Positions 34,510-45,448 of a stretch of DNA of 64,000 nt are shown piece after piece. Made by a program: the position numbers and the translations under genes. The notes under the pieces were generated by a model, which worked only from the letters and a program-made list of their open reading frames with translations, had not been told where the DNA came from and searched no databases. The stretch's first letter is position 1, and every line of letters begins with the position of its first letter. The stretch covers positions 17,301,011 to 17,365,010 of the forward strand of contig OX422185.1 of NCBI GenBank assembly GCA_949130485.1, given 5' to 3'. Source of the stretch: Agelas oroides (Eukaryota; Porifera; Demospongiae; Agelasida; Agelasidae).

Positions 34510-35187
34510 GTTACAGTCAGGACCAGGGTTACTCCTAGTTTCAGGGTTAGGGTTTGGTTTAGGGCAATCTTGCTTTGCCTAATTTTAAAAAGGGTTTTAG
34601 TAGCTCATTAATATATTCATGAACCCAAAATTGCCACTCGATGGACGCATCTACACGCTCACTGTAGGTAGCGTCCCAACCACCAATGTATCTCAAATCA
34701 ATCTATGCCAGCTTTTGTTCAAAGCTACTCTCAAAGTCAGGCTAGACTCATGTTTGTCACTACTCTTGGAATGGACAACTTTGACTGCACCAAAATGAAT
34801 GCACATTTCGAAAAATTCACAGCTTGTCTACGGGAGGGGCTCATTCACGAGTGGAAGCAAGCATTACTAGCCCCACCTCTCCCCCTTATGTCGCTAAACA
34901 ACTCACGGCTCTGTTCCACACACAGCCGCCGTTCAGCTCCCTTGGCTGTCAGACTGTAGCACCAACAATAAATTGCGTATTCTAGTTAAAGCCCAGCCCA
35001 GCACTCGAAGCACCTGGCCACGGTCACCAACTAGACTAGGCATACGGCCGCGAGACCTGGGCCTACTCAACAAATACAGTCTTGGCCACTGTGGCCTTTC
35101 TGCTGCTTCTAGACACAAGCTTGCTTTCACAAGCAGGCATCACGCACTACTCACAGCTACTGACACTACAGCACTCTACTAAACTCC

Positions 35188-35225
<38 letters not shown>

Positions 35226-36300
35226 TCGATCTAAGCTTATCTTCAAAGTTCCGAGCACCACATGAAGGGTGCCGCCAGGCCACATCTTAACTAACTTAAT
35301 TATAAACTGATTATTGGATGGCAATGCCGACAGGAAATGGGGAAAATCCCCAATTTTACGGACCGTGAACGGTTTGAGACTCCCAAAACGGACTGTGCGC
35401 TAAAATTTTAACAAGACAAAGAAGACTATCAACTTGGATTCCAGGTTTGTTGACCTTGAAAACACAGGGTACCGTGCCACCTTAAAACTGGTCATATGAG
35501 AAAGCAGCTCAGCTGATGGCATCAGGCCCAAGGCCACGGAGCTTGGTGCAAGTGAGCCTATGAAACAAATTGAGGAGCATCATTACAGTTGGAGCAGCAT
35601 GCATGACTGCATGTAAAGTGTACAATATGAAGGAGCCACAAAGTAGCATATGCGAGTCGGTATCTGCTCACATAAACCTGAACATAGCACCTTATGAGCT
35701 ATAGCCCCGTCCCAACAGCAATAGCAGCACAACAAATGAAGGAGCCACGGAGAACATGAAGGAATTTTGGTTAAGAGGAAGGGGGGGGAATTTGGTAAGA
35801 CGGTAAGTTTTTCTCATTCAAAACTTTCTATTTCGAGTACCATTTACCGTAGTGGCAAAAACGTTGCGAGCCGCCCTAGAGTTTATTAATGCGCATCTCC
35901 AACAGCGAGATCAAGTCGCTAGCGAACTTCGTACTGTAGATTTTTGGTTAATAGTTTGCGGGGACACTCGTGTGCTTACTGTGGCTACAAAGTGAGCTAT
36001 TTCAACGGTTTTTCCTGTACACATTCACTACCCTCCCTGTTTCATATTCAGCAGGTTTTGTTGTACTGGGATGAATTCTGTACGAGAAATTGATATATTT
36101 CATAAACCACGCCCACCGGGACTATCCCGCCACCTTAACCTGACGCTTAAACGGCGTTTAATGTTATTAACAGTAGTTAACCGATGGGGAGGCCCTTCCC
36201 CTCTCATGTGCAATCACGCATGCGCGGTGGCATCCATTGCAGTAGCGCGGCTTATAGAATTGGCGCGGTATAGTCAGAGAGCAGCGTGGGACAAAGTGTT
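34510..36300. other. Sequence between the two DIRS-like copies
   Basis: No domain-bearing frame. A T run at 35190-35222 is best read as the poly-A tail of a retroposed sequence on the minus strand, whose body would lie to the right (35223 onward) but is not recognisable. The statement in coordinates is direct; the retroposon reading is inference. Confidence 0.4.
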
Positions 36301-36349
36301 CACAGTTCGCTAAGGTCTGTAAGAATCTCTAAGCGTGAACCAAGTTCTC

Positions 36350-37042
36350 TAGCGTGGGCTAAATCCTTCCTGCGTCGCATGATTGACCTGCTGCATAAGG
36401 CAGACAGGGGTATGGCACCACGCCCCCATCATCACATACGTCTCAATGAAAGTTTTCGGTCTGACCTCCGGTGGTGGCTAGTGTTCTGCAGTCAATGGAA
36501 CGGGGTTTCATGCTGGTTCCCTCCAACCATGGTACACCAGGTGGTCCTGTCAGATGCATCGGGAGCCTGGGGTTGTGGTGCTTATTGGCACCCTTCCTGG
36601 TTCCAGCTACGGTGGTCATCTCGGTCACACCACCTCCCAATTGCAGTTAAGGAACTTCTCCCAATTATCGTGGCGGCAGCAACCTGGGGTCCATTATGGA
36701 AAGGACAACACATCCAGTGTCGTTGTGACAACCTGCATGGCCGTAGTACACGATATCCAGTCTCGCTCGAGCCGACATGGTCATATGATGCATCTACTCA
36801 GGTGCCTCTTCTTCTTTGAGGCATTTTATAAGTTTAGTTTGACATGTGTACATATCCCAGGGAAGTCAAATGAATTGGCTGATGACTTATCTCATGATAG
36901 ATTTCAATCTTTCTATTCCAAGGTGCCGGGGTATCCAACTCCAGTCTCACAGGCTCTCATCGATGTACTGTTGGATCCCAGGATAGACTGGCTCTGTCAA
37001 ACCTGGATGCAGCTGTTTACTTCTACTGTAAACAGGGACTAG
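36350..37042 (+). pseudogene. RNase H of the second DIRS-like copy
   Basis: SFLRRMIDLLHKADRG, then VVLSDASGAWGCGAYW, AVKELLPIIVAAATWG and QCRCDN in one frame, continuing as MAVVHDIQSRSSRHGHMMHLL and HIPGKSNELADDLSHDRF in another. The shift is at about 36730 and could be a 4-bp insertion (CTGC-like). Acidic active-site residues are retained. Confidence 0.8.
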
Positions 37043-37700
37043 CCGAGTCGACTCAACGAACATACCAGTCTGGTATCAAGCGTTTTCATGATTTCTGTAT
37101 TAAATTCGAAGTAATGGTACCCTTACCTGTGAACGAACAGTTGTTATGCCAGTTCGCAGCATTCTTAGCTCAACAGGGACTGTCATCACAAACAGTGAAG
37201 ACATACCTCGCAGCTATTCGCAATCTCCTGATTTCATTAGGCTTCCCAGATCCGCGGGACACATCCTCATTACCACGCCTGAAGCTTGTCTTGATGGGAA
37301 TTCGGCGCCTTCAGAGCCGCTCTAGGGCCAATGCAGCAAGAATTCGTCTTCCAATCACGTTTTCAATCCTAAGTGGCATAAAGAAAGTCTGGGAAGATGC
37401 GGGAGTCGACCACGATCGTTTGCTGATGTGGGCAGCCGCAACTGTGTGCTTTTTCGGATTCTTTCGTTCTGGCGAAATTACAGTCCCTTCCACTGCAGCT
37501 TTCGACCCAACAATTCATTTGTCGTGGGGCGACGTTGCTGTTGACGATCTGGCTAATCCTTCAGTCATTCGTTTCTTTCTGAAGCGATCTAAGTGTGACC
37601 AGTTCGGTTCAGGGGTGGAGGTCTTTGTAGGGAAGACTGGTAACCCTGTTTGTCCAGTGACAGCGGTCCTGGCATACCTTTCTTCACGTGGAGATGCCCC

Positions 37701-38559
37701 GGTGTCAAGTGAATATAGGCATCCCCAAATATACGCATCCCGGATGCCTATTTTCACGTAAAAATAGGCATCCCGATGCCTATATTTACGTGAATATAGG
37801 CATCCGGGTGCCCATTTTCACAGTAAATATGGGTATCCTGCTGTGAAAATAGGCACCCCATGCAAACAATAAAATTTTTCCCATTCTAACAATGAGTGTA
37901 GGCATCCCTATGTAAAAGAAGGCATCCCATGCAAACATTGAGATTTTGAATTGGCCACTTAACTTATTGGGGTCCTTTATCGAAAGTTCTATCTCTATTC
38001 AGAACCACATACCCTCCTACGTTTGTACCAGTCATTGATTCGTCCACACCTTGAATATGCTTGTAGTGTTTGGGATCCTCACCTGAAGAAAGACATTGAG
38101 AGGCTTGAGGGTGTTCAGAAGTTTGGGTTGAAAGTTTGTCTAAAGCGATGGCGATGTGGATATGAGGAACTCTTGCAACTCGCCAACCTTCCAACATTAG
38201 TCACAAGAAGAAAATGTTTAAAACTCTGCCTGTTCTACAACATGGTTAACAGGCTTGCTACTTTTCCAAACATTCCCACTGTTTTTAGATCCACTCCCTA
38301 TGGCAATTCTATTCGGTCTATTAACTCCAGTTCCATGGTACAGCCACGTGCGCATTCAAACTTCTATTCAAATTCATTTTTCCCCTCTTGTACTAGTTTG
38401 TGGAATAGTTTACCTTCAGATGTTAGTGCTATTTCTACCTTACCTGTTTTTAAGCGTGCTATTGTAAATTTGTTTTAGTTTTGTCTTTTGTCTTTGTAGG
38501 TTATCAGTTTATATTAGCTTACTAGCTACTTCTGATGACCTGATATAGCAAATTTGTTC

Positions 38560-38592
<33 letters not shown>

Positions 38593-38627
38593 CCGGGATG
38601 CCCATATTTACAGGGTGTGTATCGGGC
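37701..38627. mobile_element. Composite insertion in the recombinase gene
   Basis: The inserted block carries at least nine copies of the motif TAGGCATCCC or its inverse between 37705 and 37945, often as paired inverse copies, and one more (GGGATGCCCATA) at 38596-38607 near its right end. Ends are roughly inverse (GTGTCAAGTGAATATAGG and CATATTTACAGGGTGTG), suggesting a fold-back DNA element. A LINE fragment with a poly-A tail sits inside it. Exact ends and target duplication are uncertain because the flanks share GATGCCC-like sequence. Confidence 0.65.
37963..38590 (+). mobile_element. 5'-truncated LINE with poly-A tail
   Basis: An open frame from 37963 to 38478 matches the C-terminal region after the polymerase domain of CR1/Jockey-type non-LTR retrotransposons: LYQSLIRPHLEYACSVWDP, LKKDIERLEGVQ and, at the end, LWNSLPSDVSAISTLPVFK. 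A short 3' untranslated region and 28 adenines (38563-38590) follow. The truncated 5' end and poly-A tail are typical of target-primed reverse transcription. Confidence 0.85.
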
Positions 38628-38884
38628 CCATTTTTCAAAGACTCGCATGGGAAACCGCTGACGAAGTCTGTGTTTATACGGGAGGTCCGGAGCGCTCTTA
38701 CAACCATGGGTTTGCCAGCCAACCAATTTGCTGGCCACAGCTTCCGGATCGGCGCAGCCACAGCAGCAGGATTGGAAGACTCTGTAATTCAGGCTCTGGG
38801 ACGCTGGTCTAGTGTCGCATTTTTGTTGTACTACGTATGCCACAGGAGCAGCTCTCCCCACTGTCAGCACGCATAGCTGCGGCT

Positions 38885-39820
38885 TGTTCGTAACTCTCTT
38901 GTTTATATTGTGTGTAGTGACAGATGATGCAACCCATTCTTACTTATTTAACCACTATTACCCTTACTATATCAACCCTACAGCTTTGGGTGGATTAGGG
39001 CTCCAACATACATGTATGTAGCCCTTCCTTGGGCCTGGACTGAGCCCCCACCTATACGTGGGGCTAAAAGGGTTAGGATGACTACACAGCGAACGCGCCA
39101 GCCGCTGTGTGCATGCCAGCTTGTCCTGCAGTCCAGCCCAGGGGTATGCCAAGATTAACATTGTAATGTAGGAAAGACAATCACACATCGTTTAACCGCA
39201 CTGCACATTCTCCCCTGAGGTTAATAGCATATTAAACCCTAACCCAGCCGTTCCGCTAACGGTCAAAAATCCGTTTATTTCTTGAGATATATTTGCACAC
39301 GCCCGCGCGCGTTTGCACACGGCGGCATGCTCAATTTTGACCTCTGTTTTACAGCTGAAGTTTGGCCGCGCTAGATTCCAGTTAAACCCGAGTTTGGAAG
39401 ACAGCATACAGACCACTTAGTTCCCCCTGATCTTTGTTTTTTGTTTCTCCCCACTATATAGACATAATGCCCTACTCTCTCATTTGCCCAGAGCCCATAT
39501 ACACTTTATTTCTGCCCAATAATGTATTTATGCTGTCTTGTTTCCCCACACATGCAGATATCTATGCTTCAGAAAGTACAAAAGCAACAAGTGACTTTAT
39601 ACTTGAACTAAGTAGATGCTATATACTAAAGTTTACTTGCTTTTGCTGTCAGTGCATTTCCTTGTGTGCATTATCATCTGTTTTGCCACAATACTGTCAT
39701 TCAACAGCAAGGACAAGCTGAATGTACAATGCATAGACATTAGTCTACTGCTATAAGCAGCATGATAATCACACCAATTCATGGATGAAAGTCATACTAG
39801 ATCTATTGGTGTGATGATCA
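38885..39820. other. Intergenic, no gene recognised
   Basis: Short frames only. At 39830-39910 there are several degenerate copies of the self-complementary motif TTGGTATGAAATTCATACC. Confidence 0.4.
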
Positions 39821-39974
39821 TACCCTTTTTGGAATGAATTCATACCGTTTTGGCATGAAATTCAAACCATTTTTGGTATGAAATTCATACCATTTATGGT
39901 ATGCTCAGTGTAAAAAGCGACACTATTTTGGTATAACTTCATACTGTTGTTTTTGCTGTGCACTCTATCGTGTT

Positions 39975-40275
39975 TGTATAGTTGGACAAACACACACCAC
40001 AGCATTGCACAGCAATTTTACTAATAATTATTGTGCACCAAGCCCAAGAGTGTTGACCAGTCAAGGCTCATGGATATATAGAAATAGAATTCAAGCTTTT
40101 TTCAGTGCTGCTGGAGGCTGCTCTGAAATGTCAGTCTGTTTCCCCCTAGCTACACAGCTGCCAGAAACGCATCCCTTTTCTGATATTCAATACTGACTAG
40201 TTTTAATACTATACTGATACCATGCTTACTTGTTCTCTTCTCCCTTGATGTGCTGCATATACTCTCTGATATCAC
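39975..40275 (+). repeat. Interspersed repeat R, copy 1
   Basis: About 300 bp shared with 48113-48516 (minus) and 50188-50590 (plus). All three copies can be read as a short C-terminal peptide (for example FSAAGGCSEMSVCFPLATQLP) ending before a common 3' part with ATGTGCTGCATA. It may be the tail of an unrecognised element. Confidence 0.75.
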
Positions 40276-40279
40276 ATCT

Positions 40280-40930
40280 ACATTCATGTAGCAGCCTCAG
40301 ATGTATAATTATTCCTAAAGACAGATAGCATTCATGTGATCCAAGAGCGCATAAGAAGTTACACGCTCTTACTCTAGCCGCCCGTTCTTATGCGCTCTTG
40401 TGTGATCTTATGCCAAATAAGGACACCATGAATGAATAAGGTTGAGTATTTAATAATGAGATGCCTCCTGTCACGTCACCAAAGCTCTCATGTCCTGAAC
40501 ACAACAGGCAACTCATATGCCAGGAACTTACTTCCATGTAGGAAATAAGACACTACTCACTATAAACTGATGCAATGAACTGTGCAGCAAAGTCCCTCAC
40601 TCCTATGACGGTACTGATTAAGGCATTATTTGCAATTCTCAAGATTGGAACCACAGTGATGGTACCATGATAGGACTGAAAGAAACTGACGGTCAATAAT
40701 CTGTGGCCTGCACTGTACATGTCATGTACCAGTACAATGTTGTGTTCTGCTATTAATCATTCATTTGTATCAGCTTATCACATGCAATCAACTGTGCAAT
40801 ATGTGCAAGCAGTGGTGTATACAAAATTTGAGAGGTACAAACAAGCTAGCTAAAAGTAAATAGGTTCCAACAGTGCAGTCAAATTGTAATCTAGCAACAT
40901 ACAACATATTTCAAAGTTTACTGTTTTGTC
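40280..40930. other. Intergenic, no gene recognised
   Basis: Includes a short inverse pair around 40350-40400 (AAGAGCGCATAAGAA and TTCTTATGCGCTCTT). No gene seen. Confidence 0.45.
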
Positions 40931-40956
40931 ACATCACGGTATGCTGAGTTCTATAT

Positions 40957-41340
40957 TTAGTCGTCTCTTCCAGCCGCTGGCGCTTCTGGTGTGGTCGTCA
41001 TACAGCCGACCATCTTGGAGCGGGTGTGCTGGTACTGAGTCTCTTGCACTGGCGTTTCCCATTCTGCAGCTTCTGCCGCCTCTTGTCGCATTTGTTCTGC
41101 TCCTGGCACAACTTCCCCACATGTGTAGTGAACATGCACGACAACATTGATGATTGACGCTCTGGGCTGTACGACATGCAGCAACAGCATCATAATGGTT
41201 GCAGCCGGTGGGCTCAGCAGGAAAGCGAAGACGTGGACAACATTCTAAGCCTTTTATCTGCGTAGATCCCCGCTCAGGGTCGTCGTTCTTCTGTTGTGTC
41301 TCTGAGCATGCGCAATCGAAAGGTCTTCCCCTACGCACTA
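40957..41340 (-). pseudogene. Membrane-protein family member 2, broken
   Basis: Very similar to member 1 at DNA level, from its stop codon to beyond the start region, so it is a duplicated gene segment and not a retrocopy. The C-terminal frame (FAFLLSPPAATIMMLLL to TPVQETQYQHTRS) is open and has a clean in-frame deletion relative to member 1 in the acidic stretch. Upstream, a 16-bp deletion near 41230 (sequence GTTGAGCGTAATTTAC in member 1 orientation) shifts the frame and places a TAG before the hydrophobic segment. The gene is therefore probably dead or newly truncated. Confidence 0.6.
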
Positions 41341-41741
41341 GGAAGTCGGGATTCCCCCATGCTGTGACAAACACGCCCTTGCGGTCTTGTGCCCAGATAC
41401 TTTCGCCGAAAAATGCGGTCTGCATGGGAACGAGACTAGCATCTGTAAACACCTTTGGGATTTCACTGGTGAGTGATCCTGATGATTTATGTATACCGCT
41501 GCTAGATGATGATGATTGATGTTCCTGAATTGGTGGCTGTCGGAGTTCCCCCCCCCATCCCTACTCCTGACTCCCCCCATGCATGCAGGACTAGCTATCT
41601 CCCGTTCCACTTAGCCCACTAACAGTCCAACTTCCTTCCGTAACACAAGCTCCCAGCATGAAGAATCCTTATCTGGATCCCTTGAACTATTCAATCCCAC
41701 CCCCACAAGTAACATAATCCAGACCTAGAACAAGCTTCATA

Positions 41742-42055
41742 TTTATGCAACAGACAACAATACGTTGTTGCCTCATCTGGTACTACTTCTGTGCTGTCTG
41801 GTGTCCCACAGGGTTCAGTTCTGGGGCCTTTATTGTTTCTTATCTACATCAACCATGTTTCCTCCCTGACACTTACTGATGGATCCAAGCTGACAATGTA
41901 TACGCAGACGACATCCTCCTCTACAAACCAATCAGTCAACCTGAGGATTATAATGTCCTACAAACTGATATTGATACCATACAGGATTGCATTAGCACCA
42001 CTTACTTGATGAACCCACACAAATGCAAGTATCACATTTGCTCAAGAAAAATACA
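41742..42055 (+). pseudogene. LINE reverse transcriptase, motifs B-C (plus strand)
   Basis: Reads [19 protein letters not shown], then [17 protein letters not shown] (motif B region), and in a second frame [12 protein letters not shown] (catalytic YADD, motif C) followed by MNPHKCKYHICSRK. At least one frameshift lies between the two. It converges with the minus-strand part at about 42056. Confidence 0.8.
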
Positions 42056-42059
42056 CCCC

Positions 42060-42712
42060 CATCTACCTGAGGCACCATCCACCACAATGTATTGTTGTCT
42101 GTTGTGTTGGTTCAGACCAATGTCCTTTAGCTTATGCAGGAGAGGAAGACGGGGAACACTGTCGAATGCTTTACGCAGGTCAAAAAAGACAAGGGAGACA
42201 TCAAAGCCATTTTCCATGAGTTGGAGGATGTTGTGAAAGGTTGACACAAGAGCTGTAACTGTGGATTTCCCAGGACAACCCCCCCATTGGGCAGCAGAGA
42301 GAAACTCCTGATCAGCCAAGTGTTCAAATACTATAATACGTCTTTCCATGATCTTGCTGACCACTGAGAGAAGAGATATTGGCCTGTATATAGTAAGAGG
42401 GATTGTCCACGTTACCTGATGATTTAGGGATTGGGACAACAGATGACAATTTCCACTTTGAAGGAATTTTCTCACTCGTGATTGACAGATTGAAAAGCTC
42501 TGTTAGGATTGGTGCAATAGAAATAGCATTTTCCCAGAAATTCCGTCAGGTCCTGAGGCTTTGTTGGTGTCCAAGGCCTTCAACAAGTTGAAAATCTCCT
42601 GTTCAGTGCAAAAGATATCCTCAGGTGGTAGTGATGAGGGATCAGCTATGAAGTATTGCTGAAATGCAGACTCCCACAAAGTTGTTCTGTGTGTTCCTAT
42701 ATTGTGGTTGTA
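42060..42712 (-). pseudogene. LINE reverse transcriptase, motifs 0-A (minus strand)
   Basis: On the minus strand from about 42712: LKALDTNKASGPDGIS, then (after frameshifts) EKIPSKWKLSSVVPIPK, YRPISLLSVVSKIMER and SLVFFDLRKAFDSVPR (motif A Asp), ending in NRQQYIVVDGASGRW. These are the parts of a CR1/Jockey-like polymerase that precede the plus-strand segment. Together the two pieces cover motifs 0 to C of one enzyme type, in opposite directions. Confidence 0.8.
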
Positions 42713-42923
42713 GCTAAGGTGAGCCAGACCAGGTTGTTTGTGCTATCAGTCTCTATTGTAAAAGTGGATCATGCAGTTGAGTTGTGAGCTACTTTTTCAG
42801 TTCTTTCACACTTAGCACTCTATTATCTATTGCATGGCTCTCTGTGAGGGGAAAAGGGTAGGAAAATCCTACCCAAAAGAGCATTATTTTGACACTAGAT
42901 ATGTACCCATATAGGTTTTGGTC

Positions 42924-43251
42924 TAGTCTCGTGCCCAGACCCCACCCTGCTCACGCGAGGAGAAGGGGTCTGGTGTCACAAGTCGGAATGCTTGGGCTAG
43001 CTCCAGAAGCTTGGAGCGGCCAATGAAATCGCAGAGCAGCGTTTATTGGAATAATGCGGAAGCAAGAACAAGTACTTCAATCATACCGCTCAAAGCGTGT
43101 TATGAGATTCATTATCCAACACTGATCAATTTGTAATTCTACACTAACAATTGCAAGGCTTCAACACTTTTGCAAACCCAAGGATTCAGGCTTGTGACAC
43201 CAGACCCTTTCCTCGTGAGAGGGTTGGGTCTGGGCACTGGGCACGAGACTA
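42924..43251. mobile_element. Fold-back element, 328 bp, perfect 9-bp target duplication
   Basis: Termini TAGTCTCGTGCCCAGACCC and its inverse, flanked by GTTTTGGTC on both sides (42915-42923 and 43252-43260). The inside is unique, AT-rich sequence without coding potential. Confidence 0.9.
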
Positions 43252-43525
43252 GTTTTGGTCATGGATATGGCCCTAATTAAACTCCTTTCTATCTAAATGG
43301 TTTCCTGGAACTGCCTATGGTTGCTAGGCTTGTGGACATTGTGCTCCAAATTTCAAGGTCAGCTCTAGCTCTCACAAGGTTTTAACTCTTACAAGGTCAA
43401 TTTGCAACACCATCTACTAATCTGTGGTCAAGTTGTTATGTACAAGGGCAATGATTCTTACAATGAAAGTTCTGAACCTAAGGTTTACACAGTTACATGC
43501 AAGTTACATGCAGCTCAGTCATCAG

Positions 43526-44332
43526 CTAGCTCATCTTACTAGCGGTTATAAAATTGAGGGTAATCGTGTCAGATTCGACGTCATCTGGTAATCCTAACTC
43601 TTTTCTCGTTTCTGTCTTCACCTTCACATCACAAAAACTAGCCTTTTCTAGTGACTTGAAAATAAAATCCCTTGAGAGTTGTAAGTTAAAAAATTTATGA
43701 GACCCTACAAGATATGTTGCTGGGTTTACTGCGCTCTTTGATTCGGGTGTGTACAGCACAATTTTGCCTCCAGGCTTAAGGAGAGCATGCAGCCTGACCA
43801 ATGCAGCAACATAATCTTCTCTCGTGGCAAAAGCGCTCACGAGACACAGATAATCAGTGACAATGTCATACTTGTCCACATACTGCGGTGGGATTGGTGG
43901 ATCCCTGGTAACATCACACGGCACAACAGCTTTGATGACTTTACGCACCAACTCTGCTCGTATTGGTACTTCCTCCTCACCCTTGCCCTCTAGCTCAGTC
44001 ACGACATGCTTGAAGATGTGTGTCCAGTCGAAAGCGTCTGGATCATTTTGAAGCCACTGCAACAGTGCTGTACGGTTTGCCTCAGTGTACTCTGAGAGTA
44101 CAATCTCAGCTGCATGGGGTGCAGCACTAATGGTGTAAGCAATGGTGGGCCCACTGCCAATGTCGAGTATCTTGAGTTTTGCAGTGGATGGATAGGACTT
44201 GTACAATTCATGCACACGTTTCAGTCCAAAGAGGTGAAATGGACCTAGATTAGTCGCACTGTAGTACATCTGAAGATACTCCTGGGGGTTAAACTTGTCA
44301 CAGTAGTCTTCTCCAAACATAACATTGTCCAT
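43526..44332 (-). CDS. NNMT/PNMT/TEMT-family N-methyltransferase
   Basis: A single-exon gene of 268 codons from the ATG at 44332, about the length of human NNMT (264). It starts FGEDYCDKFNPQEYLQMYYS, the conserved family N-terminus, and contains the S-adenosylmethionine-binding motif I ILDIGSGPTIAYTIS (about residues 54-68). An acidic motif follows (EIVLSEYTEANRTAL), then KYDIVTDYLCLVSAF and LLKPGGKIVLYTPE near the C-terminal half. The family transfers a methyl group from S-adenosylmethionine to nicotinamide, amines or thioethers in the cytosol; the substrate here cannot be told. No disruptions. No introns are seen, unlike the vertebrate genes, so it may be a retrocopied but intact member. 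It is not obviously linked to its neighbours. Confidence 0.93.
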   Translation of the reverse strand: MDNVMFGEDYCDKFNPQEYLQMYYSATNLGPFHLFGLKRVHELYKSYPSTAKLKILDIGSGPTIAYTISAAPHAAEIVLSEYTEANRTALLQWLQNDPDAFDWTHIFKHVVTELEGKGEEEVPIRAELVRKVIKAVVPCDVTRDPPIPPQYVDKYDIVTDYLCLVSAFATREDYVAALVRLHALLKPGGKIVLYTPESKSAVNPATYLVGSHKFFNLQLSRDFIFKSLEKASFCDVKVKTETRKELGLPDDVESDTITLNFITASKMS

Positions 44333-44356
44333 ATCTGTTTATTTCAAAACGATTTG

Positions 44357-44794
44357 ATGCAAACAGAGCAAGGTAACGCTGTCGCCAATATTAACAATCC
44401 TACGTCGCCAGAGATCAGTCGCACGGTACCAGTCGTTCCGCCAGTGACAAGTATACGGGGATTATTGGAAAGTCAAAACGAAGGCGCATTCCAATGTTCA
44501 ATTAACGGTACCTCGTCTTCCAGCCAACAAACGAGAAGCTGTATGCGCCTACCTTGCCAGCGGTTTTTTAGACCAGTCAGTCTACTATCGATACCCAACG
44601 TTTCAAGCTTTAGACTCTTACCGCTTCGTGTAGGGAAGCCGTTGTTTACGAACGGTTCGATCGTACCACGTGCGAGAGGGGTGCGGTTTAGCTTGGCACG
44701 TTTCGTTTCGCCCCCCACTAGCTACTGCGCTTTGCAGGTAGGTTGTCAGAAGGAAACAGACAGGCTGTATCTGTGGTTGATTAAAGTCCTTTGA
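44357..44794 (+). CDS. Open frame divergent to the methyltransferase, doubtful
   Basis: A 145-codon frame starts only 24 bp from the methyltransferase ATG on the opposite strand. It has a serine/proline-rich beginning and no domain, and its last part lies inside the MITE at 44725. A donor-like CAG/GTAGGT occurs at the MITE terminus (44737). The tiny spacing and lack of similarity argue for chance or a 5' untranslated exon. Confidence 0.2.
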   Translation: MQTEQGNAVANINNPTSPEISRTVPVVPPVTSIRGLLESQNEGAFQCSINGTSSSSQQTRSCMRLPCQRFFRPVSLLSIPNVSSFRLLPLRVGKPLFTNGSIVPRARGVRFSLARFVSPPTSYCALQVGCQKETDRLYLWLIKVL

Positions 44795-44906
44795 AGAAAC
44801 CATAAAACGTGACATGTCAGCCTACGAAGGCATTGATTGACCAGGTAAACCACAAGTTTACTTTACTCTTGCGAGTAACTGCTGATAACCTACCTGCAAA
44901 GCGCAG
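44725..44906. mobile_element. MITE with 20-bp perfect TIRs and TA duplication
   Basis: CTGCGCTTTGCAGGTAGGTT at 44725-44744 is the exact inverse of 44887-44906; similarity extends five more bases with one mismatch. TA flanks both ends (44723-44724 and 44907-44908). 182 bp, no coding content; Tc1/mariner-type target. Confidence 0.85.
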
Positions 44907-44950
44907 TACATGAAACAGGTACTGGAATCAGGCTACTATGGTGGCCGCAC

Positions 44951-45154
44951 TATTTCCGCAGCATCTCCGCAGTGTTGCCGCCTTTAAGCTTACGGTCCCC
45001 GCACTGTTCCCGCGGTCTTTCCGCAGTCTTTCCGCACCGTTCCCGCAGCCTTTCCGCATTGTTTCCGCAGTTCTAGGATTTTTTCTGCAAGTGCTTGCCA
45101 GTGTCACCATAGATAATAGAGCGGGGTTTCCCGCTCTATTGTCTATGGTGTCAC
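44951..45154. repeat. TTCCGCAG minisatellite and small fold-back
   Basis: 44951-45070 consists of degenerate copies of TTTCCGCAG or TTCCCGCAC. 45101-45125 and 45130-45154 form a 25-bp inverse pair with one or two mismatches (CACCATAGATAATAGAGC). Confidence 0.75.
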
Positions 45155-45355
45155 GTGATTATGTATCTGGCCAAGAACGAAGAGCACAGCTTAGCCAAAA
45201 AGAGTTTGCGGATGGCGAGAGGGGTGATGATGAGGAGTTGTTGACAGATTACTTCTAATTTCATGGAGGCACGGTCGTATCAGCTGAGGATATTCATAGC
45301 TTGGAGTGTGTGGAGAGTTCAAAAGTGTGCAGTGCAAAAGTGCCATTTTTCGTAT

Positions 45356-45358
<3 letters not shown>

Positions 45359-45446
<88 letters not shown>
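45359..45446 (+). repeat. (TTTC)n microsatellite
   Basis: About 20 copies of TTTC. The lysine/glutamate and phenylalanine/serine repeat frames on both strands here are artefacts of this repeat. A second tract of about 25 copies lies at 53588-53687. Confidence 0.97.

Positions 45447-45448
<2 letters not shown>

Larger units (their letters stand above)
37025..38870 (+). pseudogene. Split tyrosine recombinase of the second DIRS-like copy
   Basis: The N-terminal and middle part runs from about 37025 (GLAESTQRTYQSGIKRF) to GDAP at about 37700, including the catalytic Arg in CFFGFFRSGEIT. The gene resumes at about 38628 with GPFFKDSHGKPLT, and reaches the HSFRIG box in FAGHSFRIGAATA and GRWSSVAFLLYY. 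Removing 37701-38627 leaves a continuous reading (GDAP joined to GPFF). A further frameshift just after YYV separates the tail. Confidence 0.85.
36340..38880 (+). mobile_element. Second DIRS-like copy, 5'-truncated, plus strand
   Basis: Similarity begins within the connection between reverse transcriptase and RNase H and continues through RNase H and the recombinase. The gag and polymerase parts are absent. The protein differs substantially from the first copy, so this is another subfamily rather than a recent duplicate. Confidence 0.8.
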
